64,000 nt of DNA from a virus. Every line of letters starts with the position of its first letter. Position 1 is the stretch's first letter. The position numbers and the translations under genes were made by a program. Shown here piece after piece: positions 20,714 to 29,617 of this stretch. The stretch is from positions 124,001 to 188,000 of the IMG/VR virus record IMGVR_UViG_3300042907_001080, one strand, 5' to 3'. The notes below the pieces were generated by a model. It searched no databases, had not been told where the DNA came from, and saw only the letters and a list, made by a program, of their open reading frames with translations.

Positions 20714-22130
20714 TATAAAAGGCAACGAACTTAAAGAGATTAACGGTAGATATGAATCTCGATATCTTGCTGATGCTGACTACGTGTATAAAGAACTAAA
20801 CAAAGTTAGTCCGAGCTTTTGTCTTGCTAAATGGTATAATGTTAGTCTACACATTCCTACGGGAAAAACACATAGTTGTTATCATCCTAGGACACATCAA
20901 GTTCCTTTAGAAGAAGTTCGAATTGATGTTAGTGCATTACATAATACAAAATATAAAAAAGAACAACGCAAATTAATGTTAGCTGGAGAACGTCCTAAAG
21001 AATGTGAATTTTGTTGGCAGATAGAAGATAGTGGTACGCAGTTAAGTGATCGTGCATATCGAAGTAAAGATGTTTACGAACACGGTTTAATAGAAGAAGC
21101 ACAGTTAGTAGAAAATCCTAATCCACGCTACGTTGAAGTAAATTTTAATCAAGCCTGTAATTTTAAATGTAGTTATTGCAGCCCTCATCTAAGTACAGCA
21201 TGGCACAACGATATTCAACATAACGGTGCGTTTATTTTAAAAGATCGTTGGCACAATGATATTAATTGGATGAAGAGTCTTAACATAGATAACGGGCCAA
21301 ACAATCCTTACTTGCTAGCGTTCTGGGAATGGTTGCCACAGATATATCCAACACTACATACATTCCGTATGACTGGCGGTGAGCCATTGATGGATAAGAA
21401 CACGTTCCGTATGTTTGACTATGTTAAAGAACATCCTAAAGAAGATCTGCATCTAAGTATTACTAGTAACTGTTGTCCGCCGGGTGATCAGTGGGCTAAA
21501 TTTATGACTAGTCTTAAAGAGATTACAGATGTAGATGCAATTGATCATTTTATGTTGTATTGTAGTTTAGACTCTTGGGGTAATCAAGCAGAATATATTC
21601 GCAACGGTATGGATTTTAATCTACTGTATAATAATGTATGTGATTATTTGCAAAATAGTGATAAACACAGTTTAACATTTATTATAACTTTTACCGCATT
21701 AAGTTATACAGGATTTTATTCTTACATAGAAAATATTTTAAAACTTAGAAAACAATATAACAAAGGACGTCAATTAGTTTGGTTTGATGTTCCACAGTTA
21801 TTAGATCCTGATTTTTTAAATCCTAAATTATTACCAGAAATGGTTAGTGAATTAGAACGCACTATAGAATTTATGAAATACAATCCTGAAACACGCTGGA
21901 ACGAATTTAAAGGATTTAGTGATTTTGAAATTAGTAAGGTTCAGCGTTTAATTGATTGGATTAAATCGGATACAGGTTTTAATCGTGAGCTGGCGATGGA
22001 AAATTTTTATTTGTTCTTTAGCCAGCATGATGCACGTAGAGATACAAATTTTTTAAATACTTTTCCAGAGTTAGAAAATTTCTGGAAAGAATGCGAGGTA
22101 AAATGCAAGAAAGCAATACACAAGCAATGA
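20697..22130 (+). CDS. Radical SAM enzyme with N-terminal SPASM/twitch-like cysteine domain
   Basis: A 477-residue protein starting at GTG, supported by AAAGGA eight bases upstream. The CX3CX2C radical-SAM cluster motif is CNFKCSYC at residues 154-161, and MTGGEPL later supplies the SAM-binding GGE. The N-terminal part carries a second Cys set (C42, C61, C103, C106, the last two in CEFCW) that resembles a twitch/SPASM auxiliary Fe-S domain placed before the core. LHNTKYKKEQRK and the N-terminal block are closely shared with the gene at 22797, so these two are paralogues. The substrate is unknown; the family includes peptide- and small-molecule-modifying enzymes. Confidence 0.82.
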   Translation: MEYNRNIKGNELKEINGRYESRYLADADYVYKELNKVSPSFCLAKWYNVSLHIPTGKTHSCYHPRTHQVPLEEVRIDVSALHNTKYKKEQRKLMLAGERPKECEFCWQIEDSGTQLSDRAYRSKDVYEHGLIEEAQLVENPNPRYVEVNFNQACNFKCSYCSPHLSTAWHNDIQHNGAFILKDRWHNDINWMKSLNIDNGPNNPYLLAFWEWLPQIYPTLHTFRMTGGEPLMDKNTFRMFDYVKEHPKEDLHLSITSNCCPPGDQWAKFMTSLKEITDVDAIDHFMLYCSLDSWGNQAEYIRNGMDFNLLYNNVCDYLQNSDKHSLTFIITFTALSYTGFYSYIENILKLRKQYNKGRQLVWFDVPQLLDPDFLNPKLLPEMVSELERTIEFMKYNPETRWNEFKGFSDFEISKVQRLIDWIKSDTGFNRELAMENFYLFFSQHDARRDTNFLNTFPELENFWKECEVKCKKAIHKQ

Positions 22131-22807
22131 CGATTTTCATATACGGTGATAGTTTTAGCATGTCTAGTGAAGTGAGATGCACTTCGTGGATTGATCAATT
22201 ACATGGAAAACATCAACTAATAAATCGATCAATTGCAGGTGCAAGCAATCATTATATATTTTTAAGATTCATGGAAGACTTAGACCGTATAACACCTGAC
22301 GATTTAGTTGTTTTTTGTTGGTCTGAGAATCAAAGATATTATCAGAAAGATTCTAAGAAGACACAAGAAATTCACCAGTTGTATCATAAACACTTTTATA
22401 ATCAACGTCTTCTTGAAATGCAGTCTGATATGTATTTGGATAAGATCGAAGCGGTTGTTAAAGAACGAAAGATCCGCATGTTGTTTTTCTGGGCTTTCCC
22501 TTCCGGATACGGTGATTCGAGCAATTGGGTATCTACTAAATTTGTATCCGAGGATAGCTTAGTTTATTCGCACACATTTGAAAACGAAGTTAGGCCAGCT
22601 CTGATATATTTCTCTAGAATAGAAATACCAAAAAAATATTTAAACACAGAAGAAAAACTGCTTGAGTTTGCCTCTAAAGATATGAGACCTAATCATATGG
22701 CTAACCAAAAATTGCACGACGAACTATTTAAAATAGTAGATGATGTTTTTCATCATAGACTAGCAGGTCAAATTAATTTAAAAAACAGGTTACATAATGA
22801 GTCATAA
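22127..22807 (+). CDS. SGNH/GDSL-like hydrolase
   Basis: About 226 residues if started at the ATG that overlaps the previous stop (ATGA). An in-frame ATG at 22103 has a better ribosome site (GAGG) and would add eight residues. Block I is FIYGDSFS near the N-terminus with the candidate nucleophile Ser, followed by SIAGASNHYIF (block II-like Gly and Asn). The C-terminal RPNHMANQKLHDEL may hold the catalytic Asp/His. No signal peptide, so it acts in the cytoplasm. It sits between two paralogous radical-SAM genes. A role in adding or removing acyl groups on a modified sugar or peptide is plausible but not shown. Confidence 0.68.
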   Translation: MTIFIYGDSFSMSSEVRCTSWIDQLHGKHQLINRSIAGASNHYIFLRFMEDLDRITPDDLVVFCWSENQRYYQKDSKKTQEIHQLYHKHFYNQRLLEMQSDMYLDKIEAVVKERKIRMLFFWAFPSGYGDSSNWVSTKFVSEDSLVYSHTFENEVRPALIYFSRIEIPKKYLNTEEKLLEFASKDMRPNHMANQKLHDELFKIVDDVFHHRLAGQINLKNRLHNES

Positions 22808-24155
22808 ATTACAATATATTAAAAACGTAAGAGATAGATTAAACAAAGTCGGTACGGGATTCTGTGCAATGAAGTGGTTGCACCAAACTCTGTATCTACA
22901 CACCGGTGATAATCACAGTTGCTATCATCCGCGCCCACATCATATTGGTTTAGATGAAATTGCAGCAGATCCTAGTGCATTACACAATACAAAATGGAAA
23001 AAAGAACAGCGTAAAACCATGTTAGAAGGCGGTCGCCCTAACGAATGCCAATATTGTTGGAATATTGAAGATCTACCAGGCGAGCATATCAGTGACAGAA
23101 TGATACATAGTTCCAGTGATTTCAGCGAACCACTGATTGAAAAACTAGCAGAATTACCTTGGGATGCTCCGGTTAATCCTCGTTACTTAGAAGTGAGTTT
23201 TGGTAACGGATGTAATTATCGTTGCGGTTATTGCTGCCCACAAGCAAGCACCATGTGGACAGAAGAAATCAAGAAGCATGGCAATTACGATCTAACCTAT
23301 AATCAGTATGGCATTGAGTTTATGACCAACGGAACATACTACGGTCCTAAAGACGAAAATCCCTACATTGAAGCATTCTGGAAATGGTGGCCAAGTTTAA
23401 AAAATGACTTACATACTCTGCGTATTACTGGCGGCGAACCTCTAATGAATCCAGGGGCTATGCAGTTTTTTGATTTGCTAGAAACAGAACCAAGTCCTCA
23501 TTTAGAAATTACATTAAACAGTAATCTAGGTGTAACCTTTGATCGTGTTGACAGACTTATTCAAAGAGTAACTAGTCTTGTTCGTCAAAAGAAGATCCGT
23601 AAATTTAGTTTCTTTACAAGCATTGATAGTTGGGGCGAGCAAGCAGAATATATGCGTACAGGACTTAAATGTGATCACTGGGAACGCAATATGATAGAAG
23701 TAATCAAGGCAGGTGCTACTGTAAATTTGATGTGTACCTATAATGTCTTGTGCGTTACTAACTTTCAACAACTATTAGAAAAGGTAATCGAATGGCGCGA
23801 GAAGTTTGGATTTGAGTCAGTGTCTTTTGATACACCGTACTTGAAAGAACCACCACATTGGATGATTAACATTCTCACAGATGATTTTATAGCACATCAA
23901 GAACGTCAATTACAATTTATTGTAGACAATAAAAAATGGTTCACCGACGTCGAATATGAAAAAATGCTTCGTGTTACAGACTATATGAAAGAGAATCCGG
24001 TAAGCAAAGAAAAGATTCATGCTGGCAGAAGAGACTTTTATAGTTTTTTTAAAGAAAATGACAAACGTCTAGGTACAGATTTACTAAAGACATTTCCAGA
24101 ATACACAGAATTTTATAATCTGTGCAAACAAATTTACGAAAATTATGACAAATAA
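22797..24155 (+). CDS. Radical SAM enzyme with N-terminal SPASM/twitch-like cysteine domain
   Basis: A 452-residue paralogue of the gene at 20697. The core motif is CNYRCGYC at residues 139-146, followed by ITGGEPLM. The N-terminal Cys set is C23, C42, C84 and C87 (CQYCW). HSCYHPRPHH and LHNTKWKKEQRK are nearly the same as in the paralogue. It overlaps the genes on both sides by 11 bases, so it is part of one transcription unit. Two such similar enzymes in one operon suggest sequential or alternative modification of related substrates, which remains inference. Confidence 0.82.
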   Translation: MSHKLQYIKNVRDRLNKVGTGFCAMKWLHQTLYLHTGDNHSCYHPRPHHIGLDEIAADPSALHNTKWKKEQRKTMLEGGRPNECQYCWNIEDLPGEHISDRMIHSSSDFSEPLIEKLAELPWDAPVNPRYLEVSFGNGCNYRCGYCCPQASTMWTEEIKKHGNYDLTYNQYGIEFMTNGTYYGPKDENPYIEAFWKWWPSLKNDLHTLRITGGEPLMNPGAMQFFDLLETEPSPHLEITLNSNLGVTFDRVDRLIQRVTSLVRQKKIRKFSFFTSIDSWGEQAEYMRTGLKCDHWERNMIEVIKAGATVNLMCTYNVLCVTNFQQLLEKVIEWREKFGFESVSFDTPYLKEPPHWMINILTDDFIAHQERQLQFIVDNKKWFTDVEYEKMLRVTDYMKENPVSKEKIHAGRRDFYSFFKENDKRLGTDLLKTFPEYTEFYNLCKQIYENYDK

Positions 24156-25347
24156 ATCCACTTACTGTGTGAATCCATACATGAATCTAAGTATTCATCC
24201 TAAAGGCATAGTTAAAACATGCTGCATGAGTACTCGAGAATTGGTTACTGACTCAGGGAAGACTACCATTAATAATGCTAGTATTTTGGAGTTTTGGAAT
24301 AGTAAAGATCGTCAACAAATGATTAGCAATCTTAATAACGGGGTTAAAATACCGGAATGCACATTTTGCTGGCAAGAAGAGGAAGCCGGCAAGGAAAGCA
24401 AACGAATTAGAGACAATAAAACGTATGCAAGTATTATTACTGATAGTGACATGTTACCAGTAGTTGTAGACCTAAGTATGGGAAATCTATGCAATATAAA
24501 ATGTAGGATATGTAGCCCAACACACTCTACTCCTTGGATGATTGAAGAAGCTAGTATACATTTTCCAAATAATAAACAAGCATATTTAAAACAACCGAGG
24601 TGGCAAACTGTTAAAGATAGTTTTGATTACGAAAATAAATTTCTGTGGGATGATATTACTGCATTATTGCCCAATGTAACTAAATTTGATTTTGCCGGAG
24701 GCGAACCTTTTTATATCGAAAAACACTGGAGTATTGTAAACAAATGCGTTGAGGAAGGGTGGAGTAAAAAACAACACATTCATTATAACACTAATGGCAC
24801 TATCTACCCAGAGAAATATATGTCATTGCTAGAAGAGTTTAGACTTGTGGATATACAAATCAGCAGTGATGGTGTCGGTAAGAAATTTGAATATTGCCGT
24901 CATCCAGCTGTTTGGGAAGAAGTAGAAGAAAATATTGATAAGTTTATTTCTGCAAAAAATAATAGCAAAACTGAATGGTTGCTATCTGCTTGTATTTCTG
25001 TTTCAGCATTTAATGTATATGATTTTTTTGAAACATTTGAGCATTATGCCAGCAAGGGCATCGGTATATATGTTAATATGGTGCACGATCATCATAGTAT
25101 CAAAGTGTTGCCTTGTGAATTAAAACAATCAATAATTAATAGACTCAATGCATCTGAATCTAAATATCTGCCACAACAGTGGAACAATGATAGAAATATG
25201 GTTATACAATACCTATCTAACACAGAATTTTTTGAATCAGACTGGATTAATTTTTGGGCAGAACTCGAAAAGCGAGATACAATAAGAAAAGAATCTTTCA
25301 AAGAGATCTTTCCTGAATATTTCAACGAAATTAAAAAATACTTATAG
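24145..25347 (+). CDS. Radical SAM enzyme with N-terminal SPASM/twitch-like domain
   Basis: A 400-residue protein. The N-terminal domain reads like a SPASM module moved to the front: CVNPYMNLSIHPKG, then CC at residues 26-27, a helix with ILEFWNS, and CTFCW at 72-76. The radical-SAM motif CNIKCRIC is at 116-123, with FAGGEPFY as the GGE element. An NTNG block (HYNTNGTIYPE) follows, as in other members. It overlaps the upstream paralogue by 11 bases. It is most similar in layout to the gene at 26575. Confidence 0.82.
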   Translation: MTNKSTYCVNPYMNLSIHPKGIVKTCCMSTRELVTDSGKTTINNASILEFWNSKDRQQMISNLNNGVKIPECTFCWQEEEAGKESKRIRDNKTYASIITDSDMLPVVVDLSMGNLCNIKCRICSPTHSTPWMIEEASIHFPNNKQAYLKQPRWQTVKDSFDYENKFLWDDITALLPNVTKFDFAGGEPFYIEKHWSIVNKCVEEGWSKKQHIHYNTNGTIYPEKYMSLLEEFRLVDIQISSDGVGKKFEYCRHPAVWEEVEENIDKFISAKNNSKTEWLLSACISVSAFNVYDFFETFEHYASKGIGIYVNMVHDHHSIKVLPCELKQSIINRLNASESKYLPQQWNNDRNMVIQYLSNTEFFESDWINFWAELEKRDTIRKESFKEIFPEYFNEIKKYL

Positions 25348-25355
25348 GATATAAT

Positions 25356-26582
25356 ATGTGGAATGATGCAGTAACACAGGTTCATTGGGAACCAACAGAC
25401 AAATGTAACAGTGGATGTTCTATGTGTCCAAGATATGATTCAAAAGGTTTTGAGATAAGCACATTAGAAAATAAAGAATGGACTTTAGAAAGTTTTAAAA
25501 AAGCATGGTCTGTAAAATTTTTATCGCAATTGCAAAAGATACTTGCTTGTGGTAACTTTGGTGATCCTTGCGCCTGTAGAGAATTTGTAGACATATATGA
25601 ATACTGCAGAGAAATCAATCCAGGCATGGGGCTTGCCTGTAACACTAACGGTAGCCTTAGAAATCCAGCATGGTGGAGTCGGTTAGGGGCTGTGATGCGT
25701 GAAGATCAAAATCTAGGTAACTACTGTACGTTTAGTCTAGATGGACTTGAAGACACAAATCATCTTTATCGTCGAAATACCAACTGGAAAAAAATCATGG
25801 AAAACGCCAAAGCATTTATTGATGCTGGCGGTGTTGCTCATTGGGATTTTATTGTATTTGAGCACAATGAACATCAAGTTGAGGAAGCTAGAGAACTAGC
25901 ACGTTCTATGGGCTTTAAGAACTTTAACGTTAAAAGAACTACCCGTTGGGCAAAATACAAAGACGGTGTTGGGTCATATCCTGTTTATTCCAAAGGCATA
26001 CACTTGTATGATCTTAAACAACCCAATGAAGATAAATTCAAACACAACTTTGAAGATTCGCAATACTTCAAGCAGAGCAAATATCAAAGTATCACGCTGA
26101 ATGATTTTAAAAATATGGTAGGTATCAAGAATGGGGACATGAGATTTGTAAATGGAAAATGGGAAACTATTGATCTAGATTCACTTAACATAGCGTGCCG
26201 CGCAGTCAAAGATGCTAGAATGCATCAACCGCACAATGAAATATTTGTAAGTGCAGGAGGACATGTTGCTCCTTGTTGTTTTTTAGGTTCCGAGCCTATG
26301 ATAGATACCAAAGTTAAAGACCGAGACGAAAATTATATCAGTATGATTAATGCTCAAGGTGGACTACATAGACTTAATATGCATATCAACGATATCTACG
26401 ACATACTGCAATTAGATATTTTCCAGAAATGGATTCCCGACACGTGGGATAACGAAAATGGTAATACTTCAATGCGTCCAGCGAAATGCGGACAATGCTG
26501 TGGTGTAGAATTTAATGGTCTCGATTTTGGAGAACTTGGAAACAAAAAAGATTCATACATTATCAAGGAAAACAATGAATAA
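25356..26582 (+). CDS. Radical SAM enzyme with C-terminal SPASM-like domain
   Basis: A 408-residue protein with the conventional order. The CX3CX2C motif is CNSGCSMC at residues 17-24, close to the N-terminus. A C-terminal Cys-rich region follows (C281, C307-C308 in APCC, and C378-C382 in KCGQCC), which fits a SPASM domain holding auxiliary clusters. FSLDGLEDTNHLYR and ACNTNGS are typical of the superfamily core. It starts with an AGGA ribosome site eight bases after the previous gene. It is the only one of the five not carrying the N-terminal Cys domain, so it may act at a different step. Confidence 0.83.
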   Translation: MWNDAVTQVHWEPTDKCNSGCSMCPRYDSKGFEISTLENKEWTLESFKKAWSVKFLSQLQKILACGNFGDPCACREFVDIYEYCREINPGMGLACNTNGSLRNPAWWSRLGAVMREDQNLGNYCTFSLDGLEDTNHLYRRNTNWKKIMENAKAFIDAGGVAHWDFIVFEHNEHQVEEARELARSMGFKNFNVKRTTRWAKYKDGVGSYPVYSKGIHLYDLKQPNEDKFKHNFEDSQYFKQSKYQSITLNDFKNMVGIKNGDMRFVNGKWETIDLDSLNIACRAVKDARMHQPHNEIFVSAGGHVAPCCFLGSEPMIDTKVKDRDENYISMINAQGGLHRLNMHINDIYDILQLDIFQKWIPDTWDNENGNTSMRPAKCGQCCGVEFNGLDFGELGNKKDSYIIKENNE

Positions 26583-27774
26583 TTTATGTGTCTTACCTTT
26601 TAATAGCATAAGCATAGATGCAGTCGGGCAATTTAGAGCTTGTTGTAGCAGTGGAACCAATGGATTCAAATTATATGCCAAGGATTTAACTCCTGAAGAA
26701 TTCATTAATAATAAAAAAATTGTAGAACTAAGACAGGATTTTTTAAATGGACAAAAGCCTAGTAACTGTGATCGATGCTGGAACATGGAGGCTATCGGGA
26801 ATCCTAGTTTTAGACACGTAGCAAATGAAAATCAATCTTATGGAATAAAAAATAACAAGACGATTGAATTTAAAAGTCACATAGGTTTTGAAAATATACA
26901 GTATCTTGATATTACACTAGGAAATAAATGTAATCTCGCCTGTCGAATGTGCAGTCCTTATAGCAGTTCTTTAGTTGCCAAACAATGGAATATCATTAAT
27001 AAATCACAGGGTCACAAGGAAATCATCGAATTTGATAGATCTACCAAAGACAAAATACTTGACACAATCAACAAATCTGTTAACTTAACAGAAATATACA
27101 TGTTGGGAGGAGAACCACTGGTATCTGAATTTCACGATGAGATTGTTGAACTGCTCATTGCGAACGGTAGATCAAAAAATTTAATCTTGCATTACAATAC
27201 AAACCTACAAATTGATGCTGAACGTAAATTAGAAGTATGGGAAAAATTTAGAAATATAGATTTAAGCATCAGTATAGACGGCCATGGTGATACTTATGAG
27301 TATATAAGGTGGCCTGGAAATTGGGCTAAATTACATAAAAATATAAACCTTGTAATTGATTATTCTAAACAGAATAAGAATATACTACCTGGAATAGCCA
27401 CCACTGTGCAAAATTTAAATGTTGATAACTTAGACCAACTTATTGATAGCATGCATGAACTATCAGATAATAAACTCAGCTTTTATTTTATTCCGGTAGT
27501 TCAATTCAATGAGCTTGACATAACACCCTTGCATGTTTTGGAAGAGTCACACAGCAAATTACAAAAGTATAGAAATACATCGTTGCATCGAGCAGATGAA
27601 TTATTAAATATGATTAAGGAAGCAATAGATAAATCTAAAAATGTGGACTCTAAAAGGGTGGTCGAATTTTTTAAAATGCAAAAAAACTATGATATGATAC
27701 GTAATCAAAATTTATTCAAAATCAAACCTCATTTTATAGAATACGCAAAACAATTCAAGGTAAACACATGGTAA
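26575..27774 (+). CDS. Radical SAM enzyme with N-terminal SPASM/twitch-like domain
   Basis: A 399-residue protein if started at ATG 26575, chosen because AAGGAA lies just before it and because MNNLCVLPFNS aligns with the start of the paralogue at 24145. The N-terminal Cys set is C5, C23-C24 and C65/C68 (CDRCW). The core motif is CNLACRMC at 119-126 and LGGEPLV carries the GGE element. It overlaps the preceding gene by eight bases. Probably one of a set of enzymes acting on a common substrate; the substrate is unknown. Confidence 0.82.
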   Translation: MNNLCVLPFNSISIDAVGQFRACCSSGTNGFKLYAKDLTPEEFINNKKIVELRQDFLNGQKPSNCDRCWNMEAIGNPSFRHVANENQSYGIKNNKTIEFKSHIGFENIQYLDITLGNKCNLACRMCSPYSSSLVAKQWNIINKSQGHKEIIEFDRSTKDKILDTINKSVNLTEIYMLGGEPLVSEFHDEIVELLIANGRSKNLILHYNTNLQIDAERKLEVWEKFRNIDLSISIDGHGDTYEYIRWPGNWAKLHKNINLVIDYSKQNKNILPGIATTVQNLNVDNLDQLIDSMHELSDNKLSFYFIPVVQFNELDITPLHVLEESHSKLQKYRNTSLHRADELLNMIKEAIDKSKNVDSKRVVEFFKMQKNYDMIRNQNLFKIKPHFIEYAKQFKVNTW

Positions 27775-28610
27775 AACTTACTATCAAAGAAAATACATTT
27801 AATGTAAAAAGAATCGTAGCATTCGGTTGCAGTTTTACAGCCGGGACCGAAATACTAGATTATCAATTAAATCCCTATTTTGTAGATTTAAAAAATAAAT
27901 TAGATGCGTATCAGTGGTGGGAAAAACTTAAAAAAGATCCAGATCAGATGAAGCTACAGCTAGAAATTCGAAAACAAGAACCCAACCATTCTTGGCCGGC
28001 ACATCTAGCTTCTTACTTGGGTGTGAACTTTATAAATTATGCAAAGCCTGGTAATAGTAATGAACTCATGTGTTGGCAGATAGAACAAAAATTAAATTCG
28101 GGAGAAATTACCGATGACGATTTAATTTTGGTCGGAACAACCGGAACCCAGCGATCTATGTTTTTCTCTAGTACCTATCCAGAACCTGTGCCGTTTTTAC
28201 TTTCAAATATCGAATCGTACAAAGTCGAACTATCAGAACATATAACAAAATATTTCACAGACGATAGACTCTTGTGGAATTATTATAGAGATTTAAAAGT
28301 ATTCGAATCAATAAAACAGAAAATAAATGGCAGATTGTTTGTGATCCCTATGGAACAAATTCGTGAAGAATTATGTCTTTGGCCCAGCACACACGCTTAC
28401 GGCACATATCGGGTAGCGTCACTTGAGAATGCTTTATTTTTTAACAAAATAATAAATCAATTACATAATTCTCAACTATTTGCAACTACAGATTGTTGTT
28501 TATACGATTTTAAAACGGAAAAAACTACATTACCACATGGACATTTAAATGAGGATGCTCATAAATCTTTCGCCGAACAGCTTTACAAAGAGCATGTTAT
28601 TATCAACTAA
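27768..28610 (+). CDS. SGNH/GDSL-like hydrolase
   Basis: A 280-residue protein. Block I is VAFGCSFTAGTE near residue 20, with Ser as candidate nucleophile. Block II is AKPGNSNELM, and the C-terminal PHGHLNEDAHKSFAEQL contains the probable catalytic His. Cytoplasmic. It ends the plus-strand island and overlaps the last radical-SAM gene by seven bases. Together with the gene at 22127 it makes two SGNH-like proteins in the same cluster, perhaps acyl esterases or transferases. Confidence 0.68.
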   Translation: MVKLTIKENTFNVKRIVAFGCSFTAGTEILDYQLNPYFVDLKNKLDAYQWWEKLKKDPDQMKLQLEIRKQEPNHSWPAHLASYLGVNFINYAKPGNSNELMCWQIEQKLNSGEITDDDLILVGTTGTQRSMFFSSTYPEPVPFLLSNIESYKVELSEHITKYFTDDRLLWNYYRDLKVFESIKQKINGRLFVIPMEQIREELCLWPSTHAYGTYRVASLENALFFNKIINQLHNSQLFATTDCCLYDFKTEKTTLPHGHLNEDAHKSFAEQLYKEHVIIN

Positions 28611-28632
28611 CCAGAATAGAGAAATTGTTCTG

Positions 28633-29283
28633 CTATAATTTAATTAATGGATTTGTTATTATTGCACATAGATCAAGTTTCCAGAGTCCGTTGTGTTCGA
28701 TATTAAAATAGACTAATTCTAAATGATGTTCTTTGGCAAATCTGTTGGCACACTTGTTAATATGTTCATACATACAATCGTCGACAAATATAATACCGGG
28801 CTTCATGTTCGCATAACAATATTCTAAGTCAGTTTTTAAAACTTCGTCCTTATGGCTACCATCGAGTATTATACAACTCATTTGAGAAATATCAACATTA
28901 TGCACTACATCTGTAATTAACGTAATATTATCGCACTCTTTTTTATACAATTTTTGAATATGTCTAAAAGATGCGGGCTCTAACATAAGTTCGGGATACT
29001 TCGATCGTAGGTGCATTAAATGATCTGAGAGACCTTTCATTGCGAAGTATTCTTCAAAGTTGCTAGGGTCAACGGTTGTTATTGAATTGCTTGGGAATTC
29101 TTTTGCTAGTATATATGTAGTGCCGCCTGCAAATGTTCCAATTTCTAATATTTGTGTTAACTTATAATCATTGATTGCTTTGATAATAGGTGTTAACTTA
29201 TTCATGGGCATCAACGACATTGGTCGAGATGTTAAAATCTCTATTACTTCTTTTTCTACAGATGAATCATCGACTCTATACAT
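28633..29283 (-). CDS. Class I SAM-dependent methyltransferase
   Basis: About 216 residues from ATG 29283; TTG 29298 is an alternative. The SAM-binding motif I is ILEIGTFAGGTTYIL, followed by SITTVDPSN as motif II. CIILDGSHKDEVLKTDLEYCYANMKPGIIFVDDC resembles the Methyltransf_24 / cephalosporin-hydroxylase-like group. It lies on the opposite strand, tail to tail with the radical-SAM island and only 22 bases from it, and may be a late addition to the same pathway or an unrelated accessory gene. Substrate unknown. Confidence 0.78.
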   Translation of the reverse strand: MYRVDDSSVEKEVIEILTSRPMSLMPMNKLTPIIKAINDYKLTQILEIGTFAGGTTYILAKEFPSNSITTVDPSNFEEYFAMKGLSDHLMHLRSKYPELMLEPASFRHIQKLYKKECDNITLITDVVHNVDISQMSCIILDGSHKDEVLKTDLEYCYANMKPGIIFVDDCMYEHINKCANRFAKEHHLELVYFNIEHNGLWKLDLCAIITNPLIKL

Positions 29284-29311
29284 AAGTAAATCTAACAATG
29301 CTTTTAATCAT

Positions 29312-29617
29312 CTAGAACAATTTATTAGTTTCGCTGGCAATATCAGTTTTCAAGCGGGTCACATCAACTTTAAAATCGATCTTTTTGATTTCATCCTTGT
29401 ATTCTTGGAGTGTGTTAAGCAATACGTCAGCGATGCTTTCGGAAGTTTGTTTAGTCAATTCATTTTTTACATCGATTTCCCATACTCTGCCATCTATAAA
29501 ATCCAGTCGTACTGAATCCAGATAGGCTACCGGCATGGTATTCATGTAGAGATCTTCAAAAACCTCCGGCCATTCTTTTACAAGATGGCGCGGAGGTTTG
29601 AACAAGGGATTAGGCAT
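29312..29617 (-). CDS. Conserved phage protein, function unknown
   Basis: A 101-residue soluble protein with an N-terminal block PPRHLVKEWPEVFEDLYMNTMPVAYLDSV and a helical C-terminal half. I believe it belongs to a family found in T4-like cyanophages but cannot assign a role. It overlaps the preceding gene (29610) by eight bases, so the two are probably coupled. Confidence 0.75.
   Translation of the reverse strand: MPNPLFKPPRHLVKEWPEVFEDLYMNTMPVAYLDSVRLDFIDGRVWEIDVKNELTKQTSESIADVLLNTLQEYKDEIKKIDFKVDVTRLKTDIASETNKLF

Noticed and set aside
28611-28640. Terminator between the plus-strand island and the methyltransferase
   Set aside because: CAGAA...TTCTG gives only a 5-bp stem with a long loop and no T-run. 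No convincing terminator is visible at this convergent junction.
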